In this document: piece by piece, positions 45,238 to 57,322 of the stretch
How positions within the stretch are numbered: the stretch's first letter is position 1
How the letters are laid out: every line of letters begins with the position of its first letter
Assembly (NCBI RefSeq): GCF_000007305.1
Contig: NC_003413.1
Span: 1,844,257-1,908,256 of the forward strand
DNA: 64,000 nucleotides
DNA from: Pyrococcus furiosus DSM 3638
GTDB taxonomy: Archaea > Methanobacteriota_B > Thermococci > Thermococcales > Thermococcaceae
Direction: 5' to 3'
Notes under the pieces: generated by a model
Databases searched by the model: none
What the model was told of the DNA's origin: nothing
What the model saw: only the letters and a program-made list of their open reading frames with translations
Made by a program: the position numbers and the translations under genes

Positions 45238-45295
45238 CCTCAGTCTGGAACGGCTTCCTCATCAGCTCGGCAGCTACCCTGTTCCCATCATCGGG
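45238..45295 (-). ncRNA. C/D-box methylation guide sRNA
   Basis: Minus strand: C CGATGATG (45286-45293), guide of about 15 bases, D' CCGA (45267-45270), C' TGATGAG (45258-45264), guide of about 14 bases, D CTGA (45240-45243). The order and size fit; D' is one base off CTGA. It is divergent from the sRNA at 45337-45389, leaving about 40 bases between them. Confidence 0.68.
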
Positions 45296-45336
45296 CAATT
45301 AGATTTATTACTCAAAGGTTTTTAACATCTATCACC

Positions 45337-45389
45337 CAATGATGATGGATCAACCGGCTGAAGTATGATGAGGTCCGCATCACCTGAGG
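45337..45389 (+). ncRNA. C/D-box methylation guide sRNA
   Basis: Box C ATGATGA (45339-45345), guide of 12 bases, D' CTGA (45358-45361), C' ATGATGA (45365-45371), guide of 12 bases, D CTGA (45384-45387). All four boxes match consensus. Box D merges into the GAGGGGAT ribosome binding site of the M20 peptidase gene. Confidence 0.87.
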
Positions 45390-45397
45390 GGATGGAT

Positions 45398-47610
<2,213 letters not shown>

Positions 47611-47622
47611 TTAATCACCACC

Positions 47623-47676
47623 GGTCGGCGAAGCGAAGAGTCATCATCCATCAGGTGTCCTCGGCTTCCTCATCCC
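47623..47676 (-). ncRNA. C/D-box methylation guide sRNA
   Basis: Minus strand: C ATGAGGA (47667-47673), guide of 12 bases, D' CTGA (47651-47654), C' ATGATGA (47641-47647), guide of about 13 bases, D CCGA (47625-47628). It fits between the PrsW-like gene start and the next gene's stop, overlapping the latter by a few bases. C and D are each one base off. Confidence 0.68.
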
Positions 47677-48428
47677 GCCTTTTCTAGATACTTTTCAAGG
47701 TTCTTCGATGGAACATCAACTTTTAACCCAAGCTTTGAAAGCATTTCTCTGGCCGCATATCTAACTTCAAATTCGTTTCCTTTAAACTCTCTGAAGAGCT
47801 GGACTATTTCCTTTATCTCTTCTTCTTTCTTAACTTTCTTGAACCCACCGAAATACTCCACTATTTTCTTATCATCAACATCTGCAAAGTCTTTAATCTT
47901 GTTAACTGCAGTTTCATTTATACTTGCTAAAAGTCTTGCTATATCCAAAAGGGGAGTTTTTTCATCTATAATCATTCTCTTAACCACTATCCAGCTTCCA
48001 TATCTTGCAGTAAAGTTTATGTGGTCTTCTTCATACCTTGGCTGAATTTTTAGCCCTTCAATTTTTCCACCTGGGAATTCAATTGGTAACTCATTCTTCA
48101 AAATCTCTCTAGTTAAAACAGCCTTTGCAACCTCAACTAGAAGTTTTTTCAACTTTTTATCGTCTTCCATAACAAGCCTCCCTATCTGCCGGGATACTTT
48201 TGGGGATATCAAGGCCTTTAGCTTCTCCTCTAAGCTTCCCTCAATTTTTATGGAAAGCAATCCATTAACGTCAATTTTTTCTCCTAAATAGCCCGGTATC
48301 TTTGAACTAACTGTGTTGGAGACTCGTGAGAGGAACATCGCTATATTCTCATTTGTGAAATCTTCCACGTTCTCACCTACAATCCACTCTTCATGTTTAG
48401 CCGTGAATTCCAATATCCTCTCGATCAT
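47670..48428 (-). CDS. protein of unknown function (possibly DUF2666)
   Basis: 252 residues. Two similar halves: IERILEFTAKHEEWIVGENVEDFTNENIAMFLSRVSNTV at the front and INFTARYGSWIVVKRMIIDEKTPLLDIARLLASINE in the second half, pointing to an internal duplication. This fits an archaeal family I believe to be DUF2666, of unknown function. It diverges from an ArsR regulator across a region with two palindromes. Confidence 0.65.
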   Translation of the reverse strand: MIERILEFTAKHEEWIVGENVEDFTNENIAMFLSRVSNTVSSKIPGYLGEKIDVNGLLSIKIEGSLEEKLKALISPKVSRQIGRLVMEDDKKLKKLLVEVAKAVLTREILKNELPIEFPGGKIEGLKIQPRYEEDHINFTARYGSWIVVKRMIIDEKTPLLDIARLLASINETAVNKIKDFADVDDKKIVEYFGGFKKVKKEEEIKEIVQLFREFKGNEFEVRYAAREMLSKLGLKVDVPSKNLEKYLEKAG

Positions 48429-48462
48429 TTTTCATCCCTCAAATAAGATAAGTGGATCTCAT

Positions 48463-48478
48463 TGAAAAAGCTTTTTCA
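48463..48478. promoter_or_regulatory. 16-bp palindrome in divergent intergenic region
   Basis: TGAAAAAGCTTTTTCA is a perfect palindrome 35 bases upstream of the DUF2666-like gene start. It may be an operator or a small hairpin. Confidence 0.4.
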
Positions 48479-48483
48479 TGCAA

Positions 48484-48500
48484 TTCACTTTTCAAGTGAA
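48484..48500. promoter_or_regulatory. inverted-repeat operator before arsR-like gene
   Basis: TTCACTT-ttc-AAGTGAA is a perfect inverted repeat immediately upstream of the TATA-like TTTTTTATACC (48506-48516). It covers the BRE position, so binding there would block TFB. The adjacent ArsR protein is the likely ligand. Confidence 0.55.
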
Positions 48501-48546
48501 ATAAATTTTTTATACCATTAGTTCCAAACCTTTGGTGGTGATAGAC

Positions 48547-48945
48547 GTGAAGATTAGGGAGCTAATTGAAAAGCTTAATGAAAAGCAGAAAAAGACTGTC
48601 ATGAGTTGCCTATCAAAATGTGAAATATTAGATTTAGATGAGGAAATAGAGACATACCCCTCCAAGGAGATAAGTAGGTTTTTAAAAGTCATATCAAATC
48701 CAATTAGGTATGGAATACTCAAAATGTTAAATGACAGGTGGATGTGTGTCTGCCTAATTTCTGAAGCCCTTGAGATAGATCAAACACTCGTTAGTCATCA
48801 CATAAGAATTTTAAAAGAGTTAGATCTCCTTGAAGAAAGAAAAGAAGGGAAATTAAGATTCTATAGGACAAACAAAGAAAAGTTAAGGGAATATTTGGAA
48901 AAGGTGCTGGAGGACTTTAATCATGGAACTTCAAAAGGAAGTTGA
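48547..48945 (+). CDS. ArsR-family winged-helix regulator
   Basis: About 132 residues. Core: EISRFLKVISNPIRYGILKMLND, then CVCLISEALEIDQTLVSHHIRILKELDLLEERKEGKLRFY. The CVCLI sits where ArsR/SmtB metal sensors hold their alpha-3 Cys pair, and an earlier SCLSKC adds more thiols, so metal or redox sensing is plausible. I start at GTG 48547 after GGTGGTGAT. It overlaps the MazG-like gene by 23 bases. Confidence 0.87.
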   Translation: MKIRELIEKLNEKQKKTVMSCLSKCEILDLDEEIETYPSKEISRFLKVISNPIRYGILKMLNDRWMCVCLISEALEIDQTLVSHHIRILKELDLLEERKEGKLRFYRTNKEKLREYLEKVLEDFNHGTSKGS

Positions 48946-49198
48946 CAAACTTATTAAGAGGATGGGAGGCTACTGGACACCCTCACAAATGCTAACCGCT
49001 TTAGTGGAAGAAGTTGGAGAGCTTGCCGATATAATTTTATCTTTTGAAGGAGTAAAGGGCCAAAAAGATTACAGTAAACTAGAAGAGGAAATAGGAGATG
49101 TTCTTTTTGCATTAATTTGCATCGCAAATTATTTCAAAATAGATGTAGAGGAAGCATTAAAGAAGACACTCGTAAAATACTCAACTAGAGACTTGTAA
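48923..49198 (+). CDS. MazG-like nucleotide pyrophosphohydrolase
   Basis: 91 residues. ALVEEVGELADIIL followed by LEEEIGDVLFALICIAN is the EExxE-12-ExxD pattern of all-alpha NTP pyrophosphatases. These remove non-canonical nucleotides or regulate NTP pools. It overlaps the ArsR gene and is probably co-transcribed. Confidence 0.85.
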   Translation: MELQKEVDKLIKRMGGYWTPSQMLTALVEEVGELADIILSFEGVKGQKDYSKLEEEIGDVLFALICIANYFKIDVEEALKKTLVKYSTRDL

Positions 49199-49228
49199 CT
49201 TTATAATAATCTTTGAATATTGGAAATC

Positions 49229-49246
49229 ATCCGAAACTTTTTTATA
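49229..49246 (+). promoter_or_regulatory. BRE/TATA promoter of Lrp-like gene
   Basis: CCGAAAC followed by TTTTTTATACAGG lies about 40 bases before the Lrp-like start, a good BRE plus TATA pair. Confidence 0.55.
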
Positions 49247-49278
49247 CAGGCGAATATTCATCAAAAAGGGGGTTATTT

Positions 49279-49725
49279 ATGAGGAGGATGGACAAAGTAG
49301 ACCTCCAGCTCATCAAAATACTCTCACAAAACTCAAGACTCACATATCGCGAATTGGCTGAAATGCTCGGAACTACCAGGCAGAGGGTTGCCAGGAAAGT
49401 CGACAAATTAAAAAAATTAGGCATTATTAGAAAATTTACAATAATTCCAAACTTGGAAAAGTTAAATTACATGTATGCGATTCTATTGATAAAAGTGAAA
49501 GCAACTGAAAACATATACCAAGTTGCAAAGGTTCTCAAAGATCACGAAGATGTTAAAATATTGGAGCTAGGAGTAGGAAAGTACAACATAATAGCCCATG
49601 TTTTAGTTCCAAAGGATATTAAAAAAGCACAAGAAAAGGTCAACGATGTAATTAAAGAAATTAATGGTATTGAAGATCTCGAAGTCGAGTTTGTTAGTGA
49701 CATTCCAAAGTTTGAGCTTCTCTAA
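49279..49725 (+). CDS. Lrp/AsnC-family transcription regulator
   Basis: 148 residues. N-terminal HTH ([41 protein letters not shown]) and a C-terminal ligand-binding RAM-like domain ([22 protein letters not shown]). Typical Lrp-type length. ATG 49279 follows GGGGGTTATTT. Its end overlaps the convergent S3Ae gene by 4 bases. The ligand is unknown. Confidence 0.9.
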
Positions 49726-50317
49726 GCTATAACCTGGGGCTCTTCCAACACTTTTATCTTTCTTATCTCTGCCTTTCTTAGCGGGTAGATCTTCTTTGCC
49801 TCCTTTGCAATCTCAGCTGCAATTTTGCCGTTTACGGATTCTAAAACAAAGTCCTTGAAGTTTAGTTCTTCAGCTTTCTTGTAGATAATTTCCTGCATTA
49901 TCTTTCTAATAGCCCTCTCTTGGCTCGTTTGTATTCTTCTCATTGCTATGGCCATTGCCATTACCCTCAACTTGTACCCATCTTTCGTTGTTATGTTGAA
50001 TATTCCATCAATTCTTGTAGTCTTTCTCCTGACAAGGGATCTTATGTAACTCCTTGCAAGCTTCATTCCCTTGAACTTTGTGTAGGCATTCTGTCCCTTG
50101 ACATCATATACTTGGAAATAGAGCTTCACGTGACTCTTTGTAAAGTCTCCTGTAACATCCTTCAGAGTAACTTCAACGACTCTGTTGAGTACTTTCTCTG
50201 GATCGTCTGCTGGCGTTAATCCTACCTCTACCCCGCCAAAGAAGTCGGGAGCATAAATAATATACCATTGCTTCAACTTCCACTTATCCCTTGTTGTTGT
50301 AGCCCTTTTCGCAGCCA

Positions 50318-50318
<1 letters not shown>
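49722..50318 (-). CDS. rps3ae: 30S ribosomal protein S3Ae (eS1)
   Basis: 198 residues starting [19 protein letters not shown] and containing [33 protein letters not shown], the eS1 pattern. GAGGAGGTG precedes the start. It is the last gene of an operon with the Pcc1 paralogue, RecJ-like nuclease and S15. Confidence 0.95.
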
Positions 50319-52488
<2,170 letters not shown>

Positions 52489-52491
52489 TTA

Positions 52492-52542
52492 CATCACCTC
52501 CATGGTGACGGCCAGCCTAAGGCCAGCCGGTCCCTTTCGGCG
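52492..52542 (-). promoter_or_regulatory. structured 5' leader of S15 mRNA
   Basis: Minus strand. Hairpin I: CGGCTGGCC - tta - GGCTGGCCG (52509-52529), 9 pairs with tandem U-G/G-U wobbles in the middle. Hairpin II: GTCACC - atgga - GGTGAT (52493-52509), whose 3' arm is the ribosome binding site GGAGGTGAT. ATG follows 4 bases later. A hidden ribosome binding site behind a conserved stem is the layout of ribosomal-protein autoregulation. A near-identical copy lies at 53673-53717. Confidence 0.6.
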
Positions 52543-52828
52543 CATGATTGATTATAGCATTTAAAAGGTTTTTGGAATTTCCCTTTAAGAGCCGAGAATT
52601 CCAATTGGAAGGTTTACAGGCTTATCAGTTTCGACTCGGCCTGAAAGCAGGTTCTTCGCATATTACCTACTGGTTAAAGCCAGCTTGGGGGTTATGAAGA
52701 GGATGGGCTATGGTGGTGAGCAATCCTGGGAAAAGTTATGGTTTCTTCTCATTACTCTCACAATTAATCGAGAAATCAAGAGGGTTTCTTCGCATTGCTT
52801 TACTCAGCCATAGTTCACAAGGAGGAAG

Positions 52829-53287
52829 TTATAACGGTGAATCAATAACTTCGAGAAAATTAACTTTCTTAAAGTCTTCATCAAAGGTTGCTATTTTCTT
52901 AATTCCATAATATTTACAAGTGGCAGCTATTATCGCATCGTTGGTTAAAAGAGCGTATTTTTCCCAATTTCTGCGGATAACTTTAGTATTTCCCAGTTGA
53001 CTTCAACTATCCTTAAAAGTTCATTCTTCATCAGTTGTTCAATTGATTCCTTGACTTTCCCATAAACCCAACTATATCTATTCAAATGCTTTTTGAGATC
53101 ATAAACACCCTTCAATCCATCTCGAAGGGCCAGGTAAACATAACCTTATAAGCCGTTTCAGAGAAAACGACTGGACTAAGGTAAGGCCTCTTTCAATTAA
53201 CGACTTTACTAATGCTTTTGCCTTTTCATCACCAAGGTTTAATCCTACCAGAACAGAAGAATCTACAAAGAGTTCAAAGTGATTCAT
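52829..53287 (-). pseudogene. VapC-like PIN-domain toxin, frameshifted
   Basis: A PIN-domain ribonuclease toxin broken by about three single-base shifts. The start is intact: MNHFELFVDSSVLVGLNLGDEKAKALVKSLIERGLTLV. A shift near 53180 moves the frame to VVFSETAYKVMFTWPFEMD, a second near 53112 to KGVYDLKKHLNRYSWVYGK and onward through VEVNWEILKLSAEIGK, and a third near 52973 to ALLTNDAIIAATCKYYGIKKIATFDEDFKKV. The PIN acidic residues (VDSS, SET, TNDAII, TFDEDF) are all still visible. It starts 13 bases into the antitoxin gene's end. Confidence 0.85.
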
Positions 53288-53471
53288 AGTAAGCCTCCTT
53301 AAGCTTCTTATAATCTATACCCTCAACTTTCTCGATAACCATGGAATCCAAGATTTTCTCAAGCTCCTCCTCATCAATTATCTTGATGATGACCTTTGAG
53401 TGCTCTTTAAGCTTTAGCTTTTTTAGAGGTTTCAAAACTCCATCCTCATAAATTGCCTCAATGACCTGCAT
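53274..53471 (-). CDS. AF2212-type (DUF104) antitoxin, VapB-like
   Basis: 65 residues: MQVIEAIYEDGVLKPLKKLKL is the AbrB/AF2212-like N-terminus that pairs with PIN toxins, followed by KVIIKIIDEEELEKI and a helical tail. It is intact although its partner toxin is broken. It overlaps the toxin start by 14 bases, the standard order of VapBC operons. Confidence 0.85.
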   Translation of the reverse strand: MQVIEAIYEDGVLKPLKKLKLKEHSKVIIKIIDEEELEKILDSMVIEKVEGIDYKKLKEAYYESL

Positions 53472-53606
53472 AACTCTCCCCGTAAGAGATTTTTGGGAGA
53501 TTTAAGGTTTTGGCGTTGTTGTGAGGTTTGTTTTTAATGACGAAGTTAATGTTAACAAAAAAGAGAGCGAAATAGGAAAAGATGTTAAGAGGTATCATTT
53601 AATTAG

Positions 53607-53669
53607 CTAACTAGAACCTAAGATCCCTCCACTAATTAAAAGTGCAAAGAAGTGAAGTACTTTAGCCAT
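53607..53669 (-). CDS. 20-codon hydrophobic reading frame behind an S15-type leader
   Basis: MAKVLHFFALLISGGILGSS, preceded by GGAGGTGAT four bases from its ATG, the same spacing as in S15. It could be a hydrophobic micropeptide or the start of a lost gene; nothing else supports translation. About 140 bases separate it from the antitoxin gene downstream. Confidence 0.35.
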   Translation of the reverse strand: MAKVLHFFALLISGGILGSS

Positions 53670-53672
53670 TCC

Positions 53673-53717
53673 CATCACCTCCCGGGTGACGGCCAGCAAG
53701 TGCCAGCCGTCCCTTCG
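53673..53717 (-). promoter_or_regulatory. second copy of the S15-type structured leader
   Basis: Minus strand. Hairpin I: CGGCTGGC - actt - GCTGGCCG (53690-53709) with the same U-G/G-U tandem as the S15 leader. Hairpin II: GTCACC - cggga - GGTGAT (53674-53690), again with a 5-base loop and the ribosome binding site in the 3' arm. The loops differ in sequence from the S15 copy while the stems agree. Confidence 0.6.
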
Positions 53718-53810
53718 CGTAAACACAATGGAATCAATTTAAAAGATTTTAGAACTTAATAACATTTGTTTTACAGTTATGTTAAGAAGGTTGGCGGAGT
53801 AGCATACCAG

Positions 53811-53833
53811 CGAGAGTATCTAAGGTATTCTCG
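53811..53833. terminator. hairpin after first M1-like protease gene
   Basis: CGAGAGTATC - taa - GGTATTCTCG folds into ten pairs including two G-U. It lies 34 bases beyond the stop of the M1-like protease gene (minus strand). It could mark the transcript end; archaeal termination usually needs only T-runs, so this is weak. Confidence 0.3.
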
Positions 53834-53866
53834 GTTTGTTTAAATAAAATCCCCAATTGGAAGTTT

Positions 53867-55570
53867 TTAATTCACTATCACCTTCATTCCATCTACGCTG
53901 TATTCTTTATTCTCATTTATCATCCATTCGTTTGGGTCGAGGATTATCTTTAGGGGCTTATCATTTATCTCAAAACTAACCTTTGCTTTTCCTTTAATCC
54001 AAACTTTCTTGACAAATTTTTCTTTTGAAGTTATTATCTCAACCTCAAGGGGCATTGTAAAATTGCTCTTGTCAATAATGTCAAAGCTCACTATATATTT
54101 TCCATTCTTTTGGACTAGACTTAAGTTTTCAATCTTGTAATTGGGCACCTTTGTAGTGTAAAACCATTCTTTGAAGAACCAATCCAAATCTTGTCCACTG
54201 ACTTTTTCAAAAATATCTTGAACATCAGTTAAATTGCATTCTTTACCATGACACTCCCTCAAAAGTTCCCTTAGCCCTTTAAAGAAAATCTCATTACCAA
54301 GAACAAACTGCAGAGAACGGAAGACAAAAGCACCTTTGTAGTACACCATTCCTTCTGCGTGTGGATTGAACACGTCTTCCGTATAAACTTGTGCTAAGGT
54401 GTAGGTGGAATTAATTAAAGGAGAATGTTCTACAAAATTAAGCACTTCATAAGAATTCATGGACATTATAGCAAGATAATTTGCTAATGTTTCATCCATC
54501 CTACCAAAAGATGCATAATCACCGAACCAAGAGTGGGCAATTTCATGAGCGAGGAGGAGAGTCTCATTTCTTTTAGGATGGATTAATATAACTCCTTGTG
54601 GGAACTCAAAACCCGCCTTAGTGTTTAAACTCTCCAGGTAAAAGATTTTGAGGCTGGAGTATGGATAACCTCCTAGAATTCTAGAATAACTCCTTACTAT
54701 TTTGGAGACAACATAAACAACGTCTTCTCTCTTTCTTCCCACCTGATACACATTAATTGTTATTCCTGAAAGATTTTTACGAATGAGCGAGAAATTGCCC
54801 ACAATTATTAAGGGATCTCTTGAGTTTTTTGAGCTATACACAAGAATATTTCCCTCTCTTGTTGATCCTTTGTAAATAACCTCCCAGAACCCTTCTCCTT
54901 TTTCGTCTATTACTACCCCTTCCCAACCCTTGGGAACCTTCAGGCGTATTTGTGATTCATAGCTTTCAAAAGTTTCTAGTTCCCTCAATAGCCACATGGA
55001 TGATAACACGAGTTCGTTTCCATCATAGGTTGTTCTGAAAATGCTCCAGCTTTCTCTCATTTCTATGTAACTTACAAAAGGCTCAAAGCGCATTACTTCG
55101 GCATGATACTCTATTGTTATATTCCCAATTTTATCTTTTGGTATCTTTAAAACGAGTACCAAGATATTTGCTTGAGGCATGGTGACTATTGAAACGTTCT
55201 TAATAAAGCATCCTTTCGCTGTAATATTTCCAATAACAACTCTCTTAGGAAATATCAGTGATATTCTACTTGTGTCGCTTTCTCTAACGTTTTTTACTGT
55301 CAAAATTTTCTTCCCGTCCACTTCTAAACTTTTTTGAGAAGAAGGATTAATTGTGAGTTCTATATAAGATCTAACTTCAAGCTTGGAAAAGTTATGTGTG
55401 GTTAAATAAGTGACGCCATGAAAGGATGCATTTGATTTGGGAATGTCCTTTCCGTCAATTATTTGGAAATTTTCTAGATTGTTATTGTCATGAATAGTAA
55501 CATTTTTAAAAGTGAAAAATAATATAATGCCAATGCATATCAAAGTTATAAAAATTCTTCTCATTTTCAT
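53867..55570 (-). CDS. membrane-anchored M1-like zinc metalloprotease, copy 1
   Basis: 567 residues. One N-terminal hydrophobic segment (RIFITLICIGIILFFTF) anchors it, probably facing outside. A beta-rich front of about 280 residues precedes a gluzincin domain with LLAHEIAHSWFGDY (HExxH near residue 341) and DETLANYLA (third zinc ligand). The GAMEN exopeptidase motif of M1 is replaced by GFEFPQG. The C-terminal 200 residues (YKGAFVFRSLQFVLGNEIFFKG onward) are almost identical to the other two copies. It follows the frameshifted maturase by 13 bases, so they are one operon. Confidence 0.88.
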   Translation of the reverse strand: MKMRRIFITLICIGIILFFTFKNVTIHDNNNLENFQIIDGKDIPKSNASFHGVTYLTTHNFSKLEVRSYIELTINPSSQKSLEVDGKKILTVKNVRESDTSRISLIFPKRVVIGNITAKGCFIKNVSIVTMPQANILVLVLKIPKDKIGNITIEYHAEVMRFEPFVSYIEMRESWSIFRTTYDGNELVLSSMWLLRELETFESYESQIRLKVPKGWEGVVIDEKGEGFWEVIYKGSTREGNILVYSSKNSRDPLIIVGNFSLIRKNLSGITINVYQVGRKREDVVYVVSKIVRSYSRILGGYPYSSLKIFYLESLNTKAGFEFPQGVILIHPKRNETLLLAHEIAHSWFGDYASFGRMDETLANYLAIMSMNSYEVLNFVEHSPLINSTYTLAQVYTEDVFNPHAEGMVYYKGAFVFRSLQFVLGNEIFFKGLRELLRECHGKECNLTDVQDIFEKVSGQDLDWFFKEWFYTTKVPNYKIENLSLVQKNGKYIVSFDIIDKSNFTMPLEVEIITSKEKFVKKVWIKGKAKVSFEINDKPLKIILDPNEWMINENKEYSVDGMKVIVN

Positions 55571-55583
55571 GTATGCTCACTAT

Positions 55584-56953
55584 TTATGTAATGTATTCTT
55601 GGAGGTTTAAATAAATATTCCTTTTATCTCCTAGTTTATGATAAAAACGTAATCCAGCTTCGCAATATGGATAAAGGATGCATCCTGGAGCATTTGGAGT
55701 GCCGTATTTCAATATCGACACAAACGCACAACCGCCCATACAAATTGGTAAAAGTTTACAATTTCTACACTTCTCAAATTCTAAAGCATCTCTTCCCCTA
55801 GCTTCATAGTAGAAAGGTGTTGGAGTAAATTCTCCCTCTTCGGTTATTTTTCCAATCCTGTATTTTTCGATTCCTATCATTTCCCAACAGGAATATACAT
55901 CCAAATATGGGTCAATTATATACGCATTTGGATTTTCATGCCCGCAATACATACTTCTCCCACGCGGTAGAATATATGATTTCTGAACTGGAAGATTGTA
56001 CTTCTGTGCACTTTGGTACAAATAATACAGTTTGTCAAATATTTCTCTTTCTTTAGATATAACTAAATCCTTCGGGTCTGAAAACCCTACTAGTCCAGGT
56101 CGTATAATTCCAAAAGCAATAGGAAATGTTATTTCATTTTCCTTTAAATACCTAAGCAACTGGGGAATACTATCCACATTGCTTTTATCTACATTGATTC
56201 TAAGACTAACATACCCTTTGTAATTAGATAATTTTTTCAAATTTTCAATAATAGTGTCAAAAGTGCCGGCACCATCTAAAGATTTTCTTCTATCGTCATG
56301 AACTTCCTTTGGTCCATCTAATGTTATTTGCAGACCACATCTGTATCTTATAATCTCATTTATTTTTCATCGTCTAACAAGGTACCGTTTGTGACCATGG
56401 CAAGGACATAATTTTTTATTAAGCCGCGTTTTTTCAGAGAATCTAGTTTTTTAAATACACATTTGCATCCTTCCCAATTCAAAAGAGGTTCTCCTCCATA
56501 TAAATTCACATTGAGGGTAGTAGGGTACTGCCGTATTTTTAAGAGTTTTGATAAAAATTTATCAAAAATTATATCAATATCTTTTTTAGTTAAATATCTG
56601 CTCCTACGTTTAAGATCCCCTTCATAACAATAAACACAAGCTAAATTGCACCTATATGTCATTATGAGAGTAAAAGTTATAACATTGCCAATTTCATTAA
56701 GGAATGAGAATTTTCTTCTTGCTCTTACTATATTGAGTTCATTAATATTTTTTGGTAATATGACTTTTGTTTCAAGAAACAGGTTTAGCATAGTTTTCGG
56801 GATTTTTAAATCATGAAGTTTATCGATATTTTCAATAAGATGTTTTGTCTCATCATCTACTTCAATTACACTTTCACTAAGGCTATTATAAAGCAACCAT
56901 TTATTATTATCAATTTTAAAAAATAAATTATATCGAGAAGGTTTATATTTCAT
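55584..56953 (-). pseudogene. radical SAM/SPASM peptide maturase, frameshifted copy
   Basis: Reads as one 456-residue maturase if one base is added in the A5 run at 56363-56367 (minus strand GATGAAAAATAAATG). Before the break: MKYKPSRYNLFFK, CNLACVYCYEGDLK (radical SAM Cys) and YGGEPLLNWEGC. After it: LQITLDGPKEVHDDRR, then the SPASM Cys set including YCGHENPNAYIIDP, CWEMIG, CRNCKLLPICMGGC and PGCILYPYC. All key Cys remain. It aligns closely with the intact copy at 60244-61662. Loss of function, slippage rescue or a sequencing error are all possible. Upstream is the 50-residue Cys peptide. Confidence 0.88.
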
Positions 56954-56998
56954 AGAGACAGCCCCCATTTAGTTTTAAACCAAGTGCAGCATGATGTA

Positions 56999-57151
56999 TT
57001 ATAGTACTGGTGGCATGCAAATACAGCGTTCAATACTGGCACATTTTGTCATACAGAGATTCTCTGGTCCTACACACTCACAAGGATAGTCGGGTTCAAT
57101 AGGGACAAATTCAAATATCAACTTCTTTCGGTATAATACCTCAAACTTCAT
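56999..57151 (-). CDS. 50-residue Cys-rich putative precursor peptide, copy 1
   Basis: Short gene starting MKFEVLYRKKLIFEFVPIE, followed by a Cys-rich core with six Cys at residues 24, 26, 33, 37, 43 and 45 and a short CICMPPVL end. GAGGAGG lies 8 bases before its ATG, a strong ribosome binding site. It directly precedes the (frameshifted) radical SAM/SPASM gene and shares CxCxGxxxLCxxxC with the peptide at 61722-61940. I infer a substrate of the maturase: an N-terminal leader without Cys, then a modified core. It has no signal peptide. Confidence 0.72.
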   Translation of the reverse strand: MKFEVLYRKKLIFEFVPIEPDYPCECVGPENLCMTKCASIERCICMPPVL

Positions 57152-57169
57152 TTTTCTGCCTCCTCAAGT

Positions 57170-57322
57170 TTTTTCATTCATTTTTTCGGTGAAACGATAA
57201 ATAAGTTTTACTGCAACTGATTTATAAATTCTCGAAACTTTTTTTATAAATGTTATGAAATCATAATCAAGGAAAAGAAGCAATGCTTATAAGTAACTTC
57301 ACCAATTTTAAACTGATGTAAG
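57170..57322. promoter_or_regulatory. divergent promoter region, copy 1
   Basis: Shared upstream region of peptide 1 (minus) and the permease (plus). It has two TTTATAAA boxes near 57221 and 57244, BRE-like CGAAAC, and a GCTTATAAGTAA box near 57285 about 30 bases before the permease start. About 150 bases here are clearly homologous to 61965-62122, including ATAAATAAGTTTTACTGCAA and AGCAATGCTTATAAGTAA. Confidence 0.65.

Noticed and set aside
53790-53833. Possible tRNA-like structure
   Set aside because: Only one hairpin forms; no acceptor, D or T arm can be drawn.
56363-56367. Programmed frameshift in the first maturase
   Set aside because: A5 is short for slippage, there is no downstream stimulatory structure and the paralogue has no shift; kept as a possibility only.
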